A stretch of 64,000 nucleotides of DNA. It comes from Micromonospora rubida. GTDB taxonomy: Bacteria > Actinomycetota > Actinomycetes > Mycobacteriales > Micromonosporaceae. The stretch spans positions 1,054,001 to 1,118,000 of the forward strand of contig NZ_JAAALO010000001.1 of assembly GCF_009908295.1 (NCBI RefSeq). Reading direction: 5' to 3'. The number at the start of each line of letters is the position of its first letter. The first letter of the stretch is position 1. Below the pieces are notes generated by a model. That model saw nothing but the letters and a program-made list of their open reading frames with translations. It was not told the origin of the DNA and did not search any database. Below are positions 18,135-26,721 of this stretch, one piece after another. The translations under genes were made by a program, and so were the position numbers.

Positions 18135-18874
18135 CCGGCGCCGTGGTCCTGGTCACCGGAGCGTCGTCGGGTATCGGCGCCGCCCTCGTCCGGCGGCTGG
18201 CCGACTCGGGAAGTCAGGTCGTGGCCGCCGGCCGGGATCCCGAGCGGCTGGCCCGGCTCGCCGCCGAGACCGGCGTCACCACGCTGCTGACCGACCTGAC
18301 CCGGCCCGGCGCCGGCCGGGAGCTGGCCGAGCGCACCCTGGCCCGGTACGCCCGGGTGGACGTGCTGGTCAACAACGCCGGAGTCGGCTGGGCCGGCCCG
18401 TTCGCCGGGATGGCCGACCCGCTTGCCGACGAGCTGCTCGCGGTGAACCTGCGCGCGCCGATCGAGCTGACCCGGGCGTTGCTGCCCGGCATGTGCCACC
18501 ACGGCGGCCACCTGGTCTTCGTCGGGTCGATCGCCGGGCGGCTCGGGGTGGCCGGGGAGGCGGTCTACGCGGCCACCAAGGCCGGGCTGGACGCCTTCGC
18601 CGAGAGCCTCCGGCTGGAACTGTCCGGCCGTGGGGTGACCGTCAGCACGCTCGTGCCCGCGGTGGTGGACACCCCGTTCTTCGTCCGCCGGGGCCAGCCG
18701 TACCAGCGCCGCCGACCCCGACCGCTGCCACCGGAGCGGGTGGCCGCCGCGCTGACCGACGCGATCATCCGGAACCACACCGAGGTGTACGTTCCGAACT
18801 GGCTGCGCCTACCGGTGGCGGTACACGGGCTACTGCCCGCGCTGTACCGCCGCCTGGCCACCCGGTTCGGGTGA
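18125..18874 (+). CDS. Short-chain dehydrogenase/reductase
   Basis: NAD(P)-dependent oxidoreductase of 249 residues with all classical SDR marks: TGASSGIG cofactor loop (residues 11-18), NNAG (about 83-86), the catalytic Ser in FVGSIAGRLG and YAATK (Tyr/Lys pair). The GTG start lies inside the end of the glycosyltransferase-acyltransferase gene, so the two are co-translated and probably act in the same lipid pathway, for example reducing a fatty aldehyde or keto-lipid intermediate. The C-terminal tail (about 50 residues, WLRLPVAVHGLLPALYRRLA) is amphipathic, as in membrane-associated SDRs. It converges on hpnH, whose stop is 28 bp away. Confidence 0.88.
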   Translation: MRLTGAVVLVTGASSGIGAALVRRLADSGSQVVAAGRDPERLARLAAETGVTTLLTDLTRPGAGRELAERTLARYARVDVLVNNAGVGWAGPFAGMADPLADELLAVNLRAPIELTRALLPGMCHHGGHLVFVGSIAGRLGVAGEAVYAATKAGLDAFAESLRLELSGRGVTVSTLVPAVVDTPFFVRRGQPYQRRRPRPLPPERVAAALTDAIIRNHTEVYVPNWLRLPVAVHGLLPALYRRLATRFG

Positions 18875-18902
18875 ACCGGGCTGCTCGGCGGCAGCGCGGG
18901 CC

Positions 18903-19907
18903 TCAGCCCCCGCGTACCGCCCGCAGCGACTCCCGCAGCGAGGACATCGTCGCCAGCACCGCGGTCGGCTCGTGCCCGCAGTGCGCCATGCAGTTCGCGC
19001 AGCGGGCGTCGCGGCCCCGGCCGTAGCTGTTCCAGTCGGTGGAGTCCAGCAGCTCCCGGTAGGTGGTGGTGTACCCGTCGGCCATCAGGTAACAGGGCCG
19101 CTGCCAGCCCAGCAGCGAGTACGACGGGATGGCCCATGCGGTGCAGGCGAAGTTCACCCGGCCTTCCAGGAAGTCCAGGAACAGCGGCGAGTGGTTGAGC
19201 CGCCAGCGGGCCCTCCGGCCACCCGCGAAGGCCTTGCGGAACAGCTCCCTGGTCTCCGTGACACCCAGGAAGTGCTCCTGGTCCGGCGCCTTCTCGTAGG
19301 CGTACGCCGGGGAGATCATCATCTCGCCCACCCCCAGGTCGTCGTTGAGGTAGTCCAGCACCTCGATGACGGTCTGCGGGGTGTCGGTGTTGAAGACGGT
19401 GGTGTTGGTGGTGACCCGGAAGCCGCGCCGCTGGGCCTCCCGTACGGCCGCCACCGCGGCGTCGAAGACGCCGTCCTTGCACACCGCCGCGTCGTGCCGC
19501 TCGCGCAGGCCGTCGATGTGCACGGTGAAGGCGAAGTACGGCGACGGCCGGAACTTTTCGATCTTCTTGGGCAGCAGGACCGCGTTGGTGCAGAGGAAGA
19601 CGTACTTCTTCCGGCGCACCAGTTCGGCGACCAGGGTGTCGATCTCGGGATGCATGAGGGGCTCACCGCCCGCGATGGAGATCATCGGCGCCCCGCACTC
19701 CTCCACGGCGGCCAGCGCCTGTTCCACCGGCATCCGGCGCTTCAGCAGGCTCGCCGGCTGTTCGATCTTGCCACAGCCGGCGCACTTGAGGTTGCAGGCG
19801 AACAACGGCTCCAGCTCCAGCAGCAGCGGAAACTGTTTCCGGCCGCGCAGCTTCTGTTCGATCAGGTACCTGGCGATCCGCAGGCTCTGGCGCACGGGCA
19901 TGCTCAC
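18903..19907 (-). CDS. hpnH: Adenosyl-hopene transferase (radical SAM)
   Basis: Radical SAM enzyme that adds a 5'-deoxyadenosyl group to diploptene, the first step in building C35 hopanoid side chains. 334 residues. The [4Fe-4S] motif is CNLKCAGC (CxxxCxxC, residues about 38-45), followed by SIAGGEPLMHPEI; the C-terminus holds a second Cys cluster (DARCANCMAHCGHEPTA) typical of HpnH. The GTG start overlaps the stop of the hpnG::ispH gene (GTGA). It is the last gene of the hopanoid operon, so this strain should make extended hopanoids and not only diploptene. Confidence 0.95.
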   Translation of the reverse strand: MSMPVRQSLRIARYLIEQKLRGRKQFPLLLELEPLFACNLKCAGCGKIEQPASLLKRRMPVEQALAAVEECGAPMISIAGGEPLMHPEIDTLVAELVRRKKYVFLCTNAVLLPKKIEKFRPSPYFAFTVHIDGLRERHDAAVCKDGVFDAAVAAVREAQRRGFRVTTNTTVFNTDTPQTVIEVLDYLNDDLGVGEMMISPAYAYEKAPDQEHFLGVTETRELFRKAFAGGRRARWRLNHSPLFLDFLEGRVNFACTAWAIPSYSLLGWQRPCYLMADGYTTTYRELLDSTDWNSYGRGRDARCANCMAHCGHEPTAVLATMSSLRESLRAVRGG

Positions 19908-21466
19908 GGCTGTCGTACCTCCTTGGGAAGGGTGAAGCTGACGTCCTCGACGGCTGTGGTGTGCTCGCTCACCTCCCGGGCACCGAGCGCGGTGAGTGCC
20001 GCGACGAGCTCGTCGACCAGGCCGGGCGGCGCCGATGCGCCGGCGGTCACCCCGACCGTTGTCGCGCCGGCCAGCCAGCGCAGGTCGACGCCGCCCACAT
20101 CGTCGACCAGGTGGGAACGCGTGTCGGCCCGCTCGGCGACCTCGACCAGCCGACGGGAGTTGGAGGAGTTGGCCGAGCCGACCACCAGCACGACGTCGGC
20201 CCGCTCGGCGACCGCGGTGATCGCTGCCTGCCGGTTCGTGGTGGCGTAGCAGATGTCGTCGGAACCGGGCCCGGTCAGCGCCGGGAAGCGCTGACGCAGC
20301 GCGTCGACGATTCCCGCCGCCTCGTCCACCGCCAGCGTGGTCTGCACCAGGTAGGACACCCGGGACGGATCGGTCACGTGCACCGTCTCGGCGGCGGCCG
20401 CGTCCGGCACCAGCCGGATCCGCTCGGGCGCCTCGCCGAGGGTGCCCTCGGTCTCCTCGTGGCCAGCGTGCCCGATCAGCAGCACCGTGTCGCCCCGGCC
20501 GACGAACCGGCGCGCCTCGGCGTGCACCTTGGTCACCAGGGGGCAGGTGGCGTCGATCACCGGCAGGTGCCGGTCGGCGGCCTCCCGGCGCACCGCAGGA
20601 GCCACTCCGTGGGCGGAGAAGATGGTGAGCGCACCGTTGGGGACCTCGTCGAGTTCGTCCACGAAGACCGCGCCACGGGCCCGCAGATCGGCCACGACCC
20701 GGGCGTTGTGCACTATCTGCTTACGGACGTACACCGGCGGCCCGTGCCGTCGCAACGCCTGGTCCACCACCGCGACCGCCCGTTCCACCCCGGCGCAGAA
20801 CGAACGGGGCGAGGCCAGCAGGATCTGGTCGACGCTGCCGGCGGCCGCCGCCCACTCGGCCAGGGCCGCTGCCACCACGGACAGCACCCGCAGGGCGGTA
20901 CGGATCCGGCGCAACGTGGCCGGCCGGTACAGCGGCCCGGTTGCGGTGTCGGCGACCACCCGGACGCAGGCGGTCGGACGGTCGCCGCATCCGCCCAGCA
21001 GCCACGCCGACTCGAGGTCGGCGACCAGCGCGCCGGTGCCGGCCAGCCGGGCCCTGGCCGCGCCGTCGACCAGTCGGGTCGTGGTCAGCACCGGGCCGAG
21101 GTGCACCCGCAGCCCGCGGCGGCGCAGCGCGGCGGCGAGCAGGGCGGCGGCCGGCATCGGCAGCACCTGCGGCCCCGCGCGTCCGGCGCGAGGGTCGGTG
21201 CGAACCTCGGTGGCCACCACGACGTCGCCCGGGGCCAGCCCGGGCACCAGCCCACCGCCGATACCGGCGACCGCGACCGGGGTCGCCCCGGTCGGCCGGT
21301 CGGCGGCGGCCGACCGGGCGCGGCGCGCTCCGGCGCCGGTGAGCCGCAGCGCCGGCCACCGCCCCGGGTCGAGGCCGGTCAGCCCTCGCCGCAGCGCCGT
21401 CGCCTCCAGCCGCATCGGCGCGTATAAGGTCCAGGCCGGACCGGCGGACGTTGCTGCCTCGGTCAC
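19904..21466 (-). CDS. HpnG adenosylhopane nucleosidase fused to IspH reductase
   Basis: One 520-residue frame joins two known families. Residues 1-205 resemble the HpnG/MTA-nucleosidase phosphorylase fold (VAVAGIGGGLVPGLAPGDVV, the acidic base region TGALVADLESAWLL), which cleaves adenine from adenosylhopane. Residues about 213-520 are a full IspH (HMBPP reductase): Cys224 in SFCAGVERAVAV, DATCPLVTKVH and DDICYATTNRQ give the three iron-sulfur ligands, and SANSSNSRRLVEVA is the substrate loop. IspH makes IPP and DMAPP, the isoprenoid precursors. The GTG start at 21466 overlaps the shc stop (GTGA). No stop or frameshift separates the halves. Confidence 0.92.
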   Translation of the reverse strand: MTEAATSAGPAWTLYAPMRLEATALRRGLTGLDPGRWPALRLTGAGARRARSAAADRPTGATPVAVAGIGGGLVPGLAPGDVVVATEVRTDPRAGRAGPQVLPMPAAALLAAALRRRGLRVHLGPVLTTTRLVDGAARARLAGTGALVADLESAWLLGGCGDRPTACVRVVADTATGPLYRPATLRRIRTALRVLSVVAAALAEWAAAAGSVDQILLASPRSFCAGVERAVAVVDQALRRHGPPVYVRKQIVHNARVVADLRARGAVFVDELDEVPNGALTIFSAHGVAPAVRREAADRHLPVIDATCPLVTKVHAEARRFVGRGDTVLLIGHAGHEETEGTLGEAPERIRLVPDAAAAETVHVTDPSRVSYLVQTTLAVDEAAGIVDALRQRFPALTGPGSDDICYATTNRQAAITAVAERADVVLVVGSANSSNSRRLVEVAERADTRSHLVDDVGGVDLRWLAGATTVGVTAGASAPPGLVDELVAALTALGAREVSEHTTAVEDVSFTLPKEVRQP

Positions 21467-23409
21467 GGCATCACCTCGGCGGTCAGGCCGCTCCGCGCGT
21501 TCAAAATCCGGCCGAGCGCGCTGATCGGGAAGACCAGCCGGTACATGCCGTAGTTGATGTAGAAGTCGCCGGGGAAGCCGGTCCCGGTGTAGTGCGGCTC
21601 GTCCCAGCCGCCGTCCGCCCGCTGGGTGTCGACCAGCCAGCGCACCCCGCATCGGGCCGGCTCGCCGGAGCCGTGCCCGGCGGCGTGCAGCGCGAGTAGC
21701 GCCCAGGCGGTCTGCGACGCGGTGGACTCGCCCCGCCCGATCCAGGACGGGTCCCGGTATGAGCGCAGGTCCTCGCCCCATCCGCCGTCCGGGTTCTGGT
21801 GCGCCAGCAGCCAGTCGACCGCCGCCCGGATCGCCGGGTGGGCGGGCTCGACCCCGGCGGCCACCAGGGCGGGCACCACCGCCCCGGTGCCGTAGACGTG
21901 GTTGGCGCCCCAGCGGCCGAACCAGGAACCGTCCGGCTCCTGGGCCCGCAGCAGCCACTGCACGCCGCGGCGTACCGGTGGCGTGCCGGCGAAGTTCTCC
22001 GCCGCGAGCGCCTCGACGATGTGCGCGGTCACGTCCGCGCTGGGCGGGTCGATGACCTCGCCGAAGTCGCAGAACGGCAGATCACGGACGATTGCCCGGG
22101 TGTTGTCGGCGTCGAAGGCGCCCCAGCCGCCATCGCGGCACTGCATGCCGAGCAGCCAGCGGTTGCCCCGCAGCACGGCGGCCTCCGCCGATACGCCGGT
22201 GCGCCGCAGCGCCATGATCACCTCGGCGGTGTCGTCGGTGTCGGCGTACCCGTTGTTGTGGAACTCGAAGGCCCAGCCGCCCACGGGGGTCGCCGGCCGG
22301 CGGACGGACCAGTCACCGCGAACCCGGATCTCCTCGTCGAGGAGCCACGTGCCGGCCCTGACCAGGGCGGGATGCCCGGCCGGCAGTCCGGCGTCCGACA
22401 GCGCGGTGACTGCGAGCGCGGTGTCCCACACCGGTGACTGGCACGCCTCCAGCCAGCGGACCGGGCCGTCCTCGGTCTGCTCGCGAACCGTGAACCGCTC
22501 CAGCCCCTCCAGCCCGGCGCGGAGCACGGGGTGGTCCAGCGGATAGCCGAGCAGGCGCAGCGCCATCAGCGAGTAGACCCATGGCGGCTGGATTCCGCCC
22601 CAGGAGCCGTCGGCCTCCTGGCGGGCCACGATCCACTCGGCGGCCCGGCGCAGCGCGTGTCGCCGTACCGGTCCCCGGGCGATCCGCTCGTAGCCGTTGG
22701 CGAGCCGGTCCAGCCGATGCAGCGCCCCGGCCCGGGACCGCAGCCGTGGTGGTCGCGGTGCCGCTGCGGGAATGCGCAGTTCGTCGATGGTGAAGCCGAG
22801 GTCCCGCATCGGGCGCAGCGCTCGGACGATGGACAGCGGGACGATGGTCTGCCGGGCCCAGCACGCGAAGTCGTAGACGTTGAACGGCATCCAGTGCGGC
22901 AGCAGCACCAGCTCGGGCGGAACGGCCGGCAACTGCGACCAGGGCCAGTGGCCGAACAGGGCCAGCCAGAATCGGGTGAACACCCGGCTCGCCGCCAACC
23001 CGCCCCCGGCGCGGACGAACCGGGCCGCCGCCGCGAGATGCGGCGCGTCGGGTGTGTCGCCGGCCAACCGCAGTGCCAGGTACGCCTCGATGGTGGTGGA
23101 GAGGTCTCCCGGCCCGCCGTGGAAGGTGGCCCACGAGCCGTCCGGGCGCTGCTGGGAGCGGATCCACCGGGCCGACTCGGCGGTCTGCTCGGCGGTCCGG
23201 ATGCCGAGGAACTGCCGCAACAGCAGGTCCTCGGCGTCCATGGTGACGTTCGTGGCCAGGTTCCCCTTCCACCAGCCGGCGTCGTCCTGGAGCCCGAGCA
23301 GGTGCTCCCGGGCCCGGCGCAGGGCCGCCCAGGCCGGGTCGGACGTTGTCCCGCCCGCCTGGGTCGTGGTGGTGGTGGGCTTCGGCTTCGACGACAGCAG
23401 CTCGGTCAT
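21463..23409 (-). CDS. shc: Squalene-hopene cyclase
   Basis: Cyclises squalene to hopene/hopanol in the membrane interface. 648 residues from the ATG at 23409, which overlaps the previous stop by one base (TGATG). The catalytic DxDD motif is D390-T-D-D393 in GYADTDDTAEVIMAL. Several QW repeats are visible (QQRPDGSWATFHG, QEADGSWGGIQPPW, QCRDGGWGAFDADN, QNPDGGWGEDLRSY). The length matches bacterial cyclases (about 630-680). It is the central gene of the operon and produces the substrate used by HpnH. The gene is also called hpnF in hopanoid clusters. Confidence 0.96.
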   Translation of the reverse strand: MTELLSSKPKPTTTTTQAGGTTSDPAWAALRRAREHLLGLQDDAGWWKGNLATNVTMDAEDLLLRQFLGIRTAEQTAESARWIRSQQRPDGSWATFHGGPGDLSTTIEAYLALRLAGDTPDAPHLAAAARFVRAGGGLAASRVFTRFWLALFGHWPWSQLPAVPPELVLLPHWMPFNVYDFACWARQTIVPLSIVRALRPMRDLGFTIDELRIPAAAPRPPRLRSRAGALHRLDRLANGYERIARGPVRRHALRRAAEWIVARQEADGSWGGIQPPWVYSLMALRLLGYPLDHPVLRAGLEGLERFTVREQTEDGPVRWLEACQSPVWDTALAVTALSDAGLPAGHPALVRAGTWLLDEEIRVRGDWSVRRPATPVGGWAFEFHNNGYADTDDTAEVIMALRRTGVSAEAAVLRGNRWLLGMQCRDGGWGAFDADNTRAIVRDLPFCDFGEVIDPPSADVTAHIVEALAAENFAGTPPVRRGVQWLLRAQEPDGSWFGRWGANHVYGTGAVVPALVAAGVEPAHPAIRAAVDWLLAHQNPDGGWGEDLRSYRDPSWIGRGESTASQTAWALLALHAAGHGSGEPARCGVRWLVDTQRADGGWDEPHYTGTGFPGDFYINYGMYRLVFPISALGRILNARSGLTAEVMP

Positions 23410-24416
23410 CAATGGTCCCGTCCGGTGGTGAAGGTGGCGATACAGGCGAACTCGTCGCGTACGTCGTCGGGCAGGTCGAGCGCGTCGAGTTCCGCCTGTG
23501 CCCGCGCCGTCTCCTGCGCTGCCCGCTGCGCGGTCCAGTCCCGGGCACCGGTCGCCTCGATCAGCGCGCTCACCCGGGTCACGTCCTCGTTGGTCAGCGG
23601 CTGCGGCGACCGGTACCGCTCGGCCAGGGCCCGGCCGGCGGCCTGACCGCTGGTCACCGCCCGTACGACCGGGATGCTCCGCTTGCGTGCCCGCAGGTCC
23701 GAGCCGACCGGCTTGCCGGTCCGTCGCGGGTCGCCCCAGATGCCCAGCAGGTCGTCGACGAGCTGGAAGGCCAGTCCGAGGTGGCGTCCGAAGCGGGACA
23801 GTCCGTCGATCAGGTTCGGTGGACCGCCGCAGAGGATCGCGCCCAGGGCACACGCGCCGGCCAGCAGCGCGGCGGTCTTCTGCTCCGCCATCCGCAGGCA
23901 CTCGTCGAGGGTGACGTCGTCGCGCCGTTCGAAGTCCAGGTCGGCCGCCTGACCGGCGACCAGGGCCCGGATGTCCAGCGCGAGCCGTCGGGCGGCCGGG
24001 CAGCCCCCCGGGGTCTCGACGAGCGCCTCGTAGGCCAACCCGATCAGGGCGTCGCCGGCCAGGATGGCCGGGCCGACCCCGAACACGGTCCACGCGGTCG
24101 GCTGGTGGCGGCGCTCGGCGTCGCCGTCCATCAGGTCGTCGTGCAGCAGGGAGAAGTTGTGCGCCAGTTCCACGGCGGCGGCGGCAGGCACCCCGGCGGT
24201 GGGCTCGGCGCCGGTGGCCCGGGCCGACAGCAGCGCCAGCGCCGGACGTAGTCCCTTGCCGTGGTTGGCGGCGGGTGATCCGTCCGCGTCCCAGTAGCCG
24301 AGCTGGTAGCCCCCGACCAGACGGTTGCCCGGATCGAGCCGGTCCAGTAGGGCACAGATCGCCGGCTTGACGTAGGTCTGGATCTGGTCCATGTCGCGGC
24401 TTCGTGCGACGGTCAT
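23409..24416 (-). CDS. Trans-polyprenyl diphosphate synthase (hopanoid operon)
   Basis: Makes the prenyl diphosphate for squalene synthesis, presumably farnesyl diphosphate. 335 residues. The first Asp-rich motif is LLHDDLMDGD and the second FQLVDDLLGIWGD; KGLRPALALLSA carries the usual Lys/Arg residues. The ATG overlaps the hpnE stop (ATGA). Chain length cannot be read with certainty, but the setting between hpnE and shc, in the same order as other actinobacterial hopanoid clusters, makes a C15 product most likely. Confidence 0.88.
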   Translation of the reverse strand: MTVARSRDMDQIQTYVKPAICALLDRLDPGNRLVGGYQLGYWDADGSPAANHGKGLRPALALLSARATGAEPTAGVPAAAAVELAHNFSLLHDDLMDGDAERRHQPTAWTVFGVGPAILAGDALIGLAYEALVETPGGCPAARRLALDIRALVAGQAADLDFERRDDVTLDECLRMAEQKTAALLAGACALGAILCGGPPNLIDGLSRFGRHLGLAFQLVDDLLGIWGDPRRTGKPVGSDLRARKRSIPVVRAVTSGQAAGRALAERYRSPQPLTNEDVTRVSALIEATGARDWTAQRAAQETARAQAELDALDLPDDVRDEFACIATFTTGRDH

Positions 24417-25852
24417 GATGCGGCCTCCGAATGGTGCCGGGGCCGGAACAGGAGCTGGTGGGCGACGATGTCGGCGGCGTGCTCGCCGCTGCGTACCGCG
24501 CCCTCCATCGTGTCCGGCCAGCCGGTGTCTGTCCATGCGCCGGCCAGTGCCAGCCCCGGTAGGCGGGTGGCCGCACCCGGTCGGTACGCCCGGGTGCCGG
24601 GTGCCTGCCGGAAGGTGGCTTTGGGTTCCCGGGTCACGAACGCGTCGCGTACCGGGGTGTGCCGCGCGGCCGGGAACAGGTCGGCGAGCGCCTGGCGCTG
24701 CGCCGACACGAGCTCAGCCGTCGGCCGCTCGATCTCCGCGTCGGCGGCCGAGAGCGACACCACCAGATGCTGCTCGCCGTTCCCGCCTGGCACCGACCGG
24801 TCGAAGATCCACTGCGCCGGGGACTCCACGGCGACGGCCATGTCGAGGTCGGTGACCTTGGCTGCGTAGCGCAGGTGCACGTTGACGATGGGCGCGGCGC
24901 CCAGCCGGTGCCACTGCTCGGCGGTGGGCGCGGCGACAGGCGGCACCAGCGACGCGGCGGCCTGGTGCGGCACGGACAGCACGACGCTGTCCGCGTCCAG
25001 CTCGGTGTCGTCCACACCGATCCGGAAGCCGGTTGCCTCCGGGCGGATCCACCGCACCCGCGCCCTGGTGTGGACCCGGACGCCGAGCCGGCCGAGCAGC
25101 CGACGGGCGGGAACGCCGTGCAGGTCGGTCAGCGGGACGAGCGGCCGGCCGATGTCACCGGCGTCCGCGGCCTCCAACAACCCGGTTCGAAACACCCGAG
25201 CCGCCAGCGCCAGCGACGCGTGGGTGCTGGGCAGGTTCAGGGCCGCGACGGTGATCAGATCCCACAGCCGCTGGACCGCCCGGCGGCTCTGCCCGTGCGA
25301 GGCGAGCCAGTCGCCGAAGCTGCGTTCGTCGGTGGCGGGCAGATCCGGGTCGACGTGCCGCAGCGCGGCGCTGGCCCGAACGGCGGCGAGCCGTTCCGCC
25401 GGGCTGAGCAGCCGGTACCCGGCCAGGGCCGGCAGCAGGTGCGCCGGGGCCGGCAGCCGGCGCCGGGCCAGCACCTGCGGCCGGCGTCCCGGCAGCAGCA
25501 CCGGCACCGTGAACCTCGGCTGCAGGTGGGTGTCGCCGGCCGTGCCGAGCCGGTCCAACAGCCGCCGGTAGGTGTGGTAGCAGCGCAGAAAGACGTGCTG
25601 GCCGGTGTCCACACTGAGGCCGCCGCGGCTGAAGGAGTAGGTCGCGCCGCCCAGCTCCGGCCGGGCCTCCAGCAGCGTCACGGACAGGCCGAGATCGGCG
25701 AGCCGGATCGCCGCGGCGATCCCGGCCAGCCCACCGCCGATCACGCACACCGTGCCGGAACCGCCCCCCGGCTGCGCGGCCGGCCGGGTCATGCGCCCCG
25801 GCGGCGCGGCCGGCCCGGTCATGCGCCCCGGCGGCGCGGCCGGCCCGGTCAT
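24413..25852 (-). CDS. hpnE: Hydroxysqualene dehydroxylase / squalene-associated FAD-dependent desaturase
   Basis: Flavoprotein that reduces hydroxysqualene to squalene, the last of the three HpnCDE steps. 479 residues from the ATG at 25852, which forms an ATGA overlap with the hpnD stop. The FAD motif is VCVIGGGLAGIAAAIRLADL, followed by LEARPELGGATYSF; the C-terminal GLALAGAWTDTGWPDTMEGA is typical of the amine-oxidase/desaturase superfamily. The first 30 residues come from a tandem 30-bp repeat (GRMTGPAAPP-type decapeptides) that creates three possible ATG starts, at 25852, 25822 and 25792; only the conserved part after the repeat is needed for the enzyme. Confidence 0.92.
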   Translation of the reverse strand: MTGPAAPPGRMTGPAAPPGRMTRPAAQPGGGSGTVCVIGGGLAGIAAAIRLADLGLSVTLLEARPELGGATYSFSRGGLSVDTGQHVFLRCYHTYRRLLDRLGTAGDTHLQPRFTVPVLLPGRRPQVLARRRLPAPAHLLPALAGYRLLSPAERLAAVRASAALRHVDPDLPATDERSFGDWLASHGQSRRAVQRLWDLITVAALNLPSTHASLALAARVFRTGLLEAADAGDIGRPLVPLTDLHGVPARRLLGRLGVRVHTRARVRWIRPEATGFRIGVDDTELDADSVVLSVPHQAAASLVPPVAAPTAEQWHRLGAAPIVNVHLRYAAKVTDLDMAVAVESPAQWIFDRSVPGGNGEQHLVVSLSAADAEIERPTAELVSAQRQALADLFPAARHTPVRDAFVTREPKATFRQAPGTRAYRPGAATRLPGLALAGAWTDTGWPDTMEGAVRSGEHAADIVAHQLLFRPRHHSEAAS

Positions 25853-25860
25853 GCGCCCCG
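25761..25860 (-). repeat. 30-bp tandem repeat spanning the hpnD/hpnE junction
   Basis: Two exact copies and one degraded copy of a 30-bp unit lie head to tail, with a partial fourth that is the native junction. Each exact unit carries the hpnD tail, GGGGCGC, and the ATGAC start region. The repeat length is a multiple of three, so the hpnE frame stays open and gains a decapeptide per unit. It reads as in-frame duplication of a translational start. Confidence 0.85.
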
Positions 25861-26721
25861 GCCGGCGAGGGCGCACGCCGCCACCCATGCCTTCTCCCAG
25901 CCTGGTAACGAGACGCGACTGCGGGTGACCGCCAGCGGATCGGCCGCGATCCGGGTGAGCAGCCGACGGTAGATGCCGGCCATCGCGGCGGTGCAGGCCG
26001 CGCTGCGCCGGTCCAGCATGGGCAGCAGCTGCAGCCCGACGTCATACCAGCGCGCGGCCCGGGCGGCCTCGAAGCGCACCAGCTCCACCAGCCGCTCCGG
26101 TGGATCGGCGAAGCCCACCCCGTCCAGGCGGAGGGTGCAGCCGAACCGGTCCAGATCTTCGGCCGGCAGGTAAACGCGGCCGCTGACCCGGTCCTCGACC
26201 AGGTCGCGCAGGATGTTGGTCAGCTGCAGGGCCACGCCCAGCGCGTCGGCCAGTGGAGCGGCCCGGTCCGGCTGGCCGGCCCCGAACACGCCGAGGGAGA
26301 GCCGGCCGACCGATCCGGCCACGCAGCGGCAGTACCAGAGCAGGTCGTCGAAGGTGTCGTAGCGGTGGCCCGTCACGTCTGCGACGCAGCCGTCGATGAG
26401 CTCGTCGAAGGCCGTCAGCGGGATTGGCATCCGCGTCGCGGCGTCGCCGAGCGCGGCGAGCACCGGGTCGCCGCCGCTGTCCTCGGGCAGCCTGTGCAGG
26501 GCGGCCCGGGTCCGGGCCAACGCGTCCAGTTTCTCGTCGGGAGGCAGCGTGCCGTCCCCGATGTCGTCGACGCGGCGGGCGGCGGCGTAGATCGCCGACA
26601 GCGCGCGCCGTTTCGGCGCAGGTAGCAGCCGGATGCCGTACGCGAAGTTGGCTGCCTGGGCCCGGGTGATCAGCTCACAGTGCCGGTACGCGGCTTCGGT
26701 TCGGGTAGTCGTCGTGGTCAT
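25849..26721 (-). CDS. hpnD: Presqualene diphosphate synthase
   Basis: Condenses two farnesyl diphosphates to presqualene diphosphate, the first committed hopanoid step. 290 residues of the squalene/phytoene-synthase family. The first Asp-rich region is AARRVDDIGDG and the second is LTNILRDLVEDRVSGRVYLP; FDDLLWYCRCVAGSVGRLSL is the conserved core helix. Its start overlaps the hpnC stop (ATGA) and its stop overlaps the hpnE start. HpnC and HpnD are paralogues acting in succession, which the order here reflects. Confidence 0.92.
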   Translation of the reverse strand: MTTTTTRTEAAYRHCELITRAQAANFAYGIRLLPAPKRRALSAIYAAARRVDDIGDGTLPPDEKLDALARTRAALHRLPEDSGGDPVLAALGDAATRMPIPLTAFDELIDGCVADVTGHRYDTFDDLLWYCRCVAGSVGRLSLGVFGAGQPDRAAPLADALGVALQLTNILRDLVEDRVSGRVYLPAEDLDRFGCTLRLDGVGFADPPERLVELVRFEAARAARWYDVGLQLLPMLDRRSAACTAAMAGIYRRLLTRIAADPLAVTRSRVSLPGWEKAWVAACALAGRGA

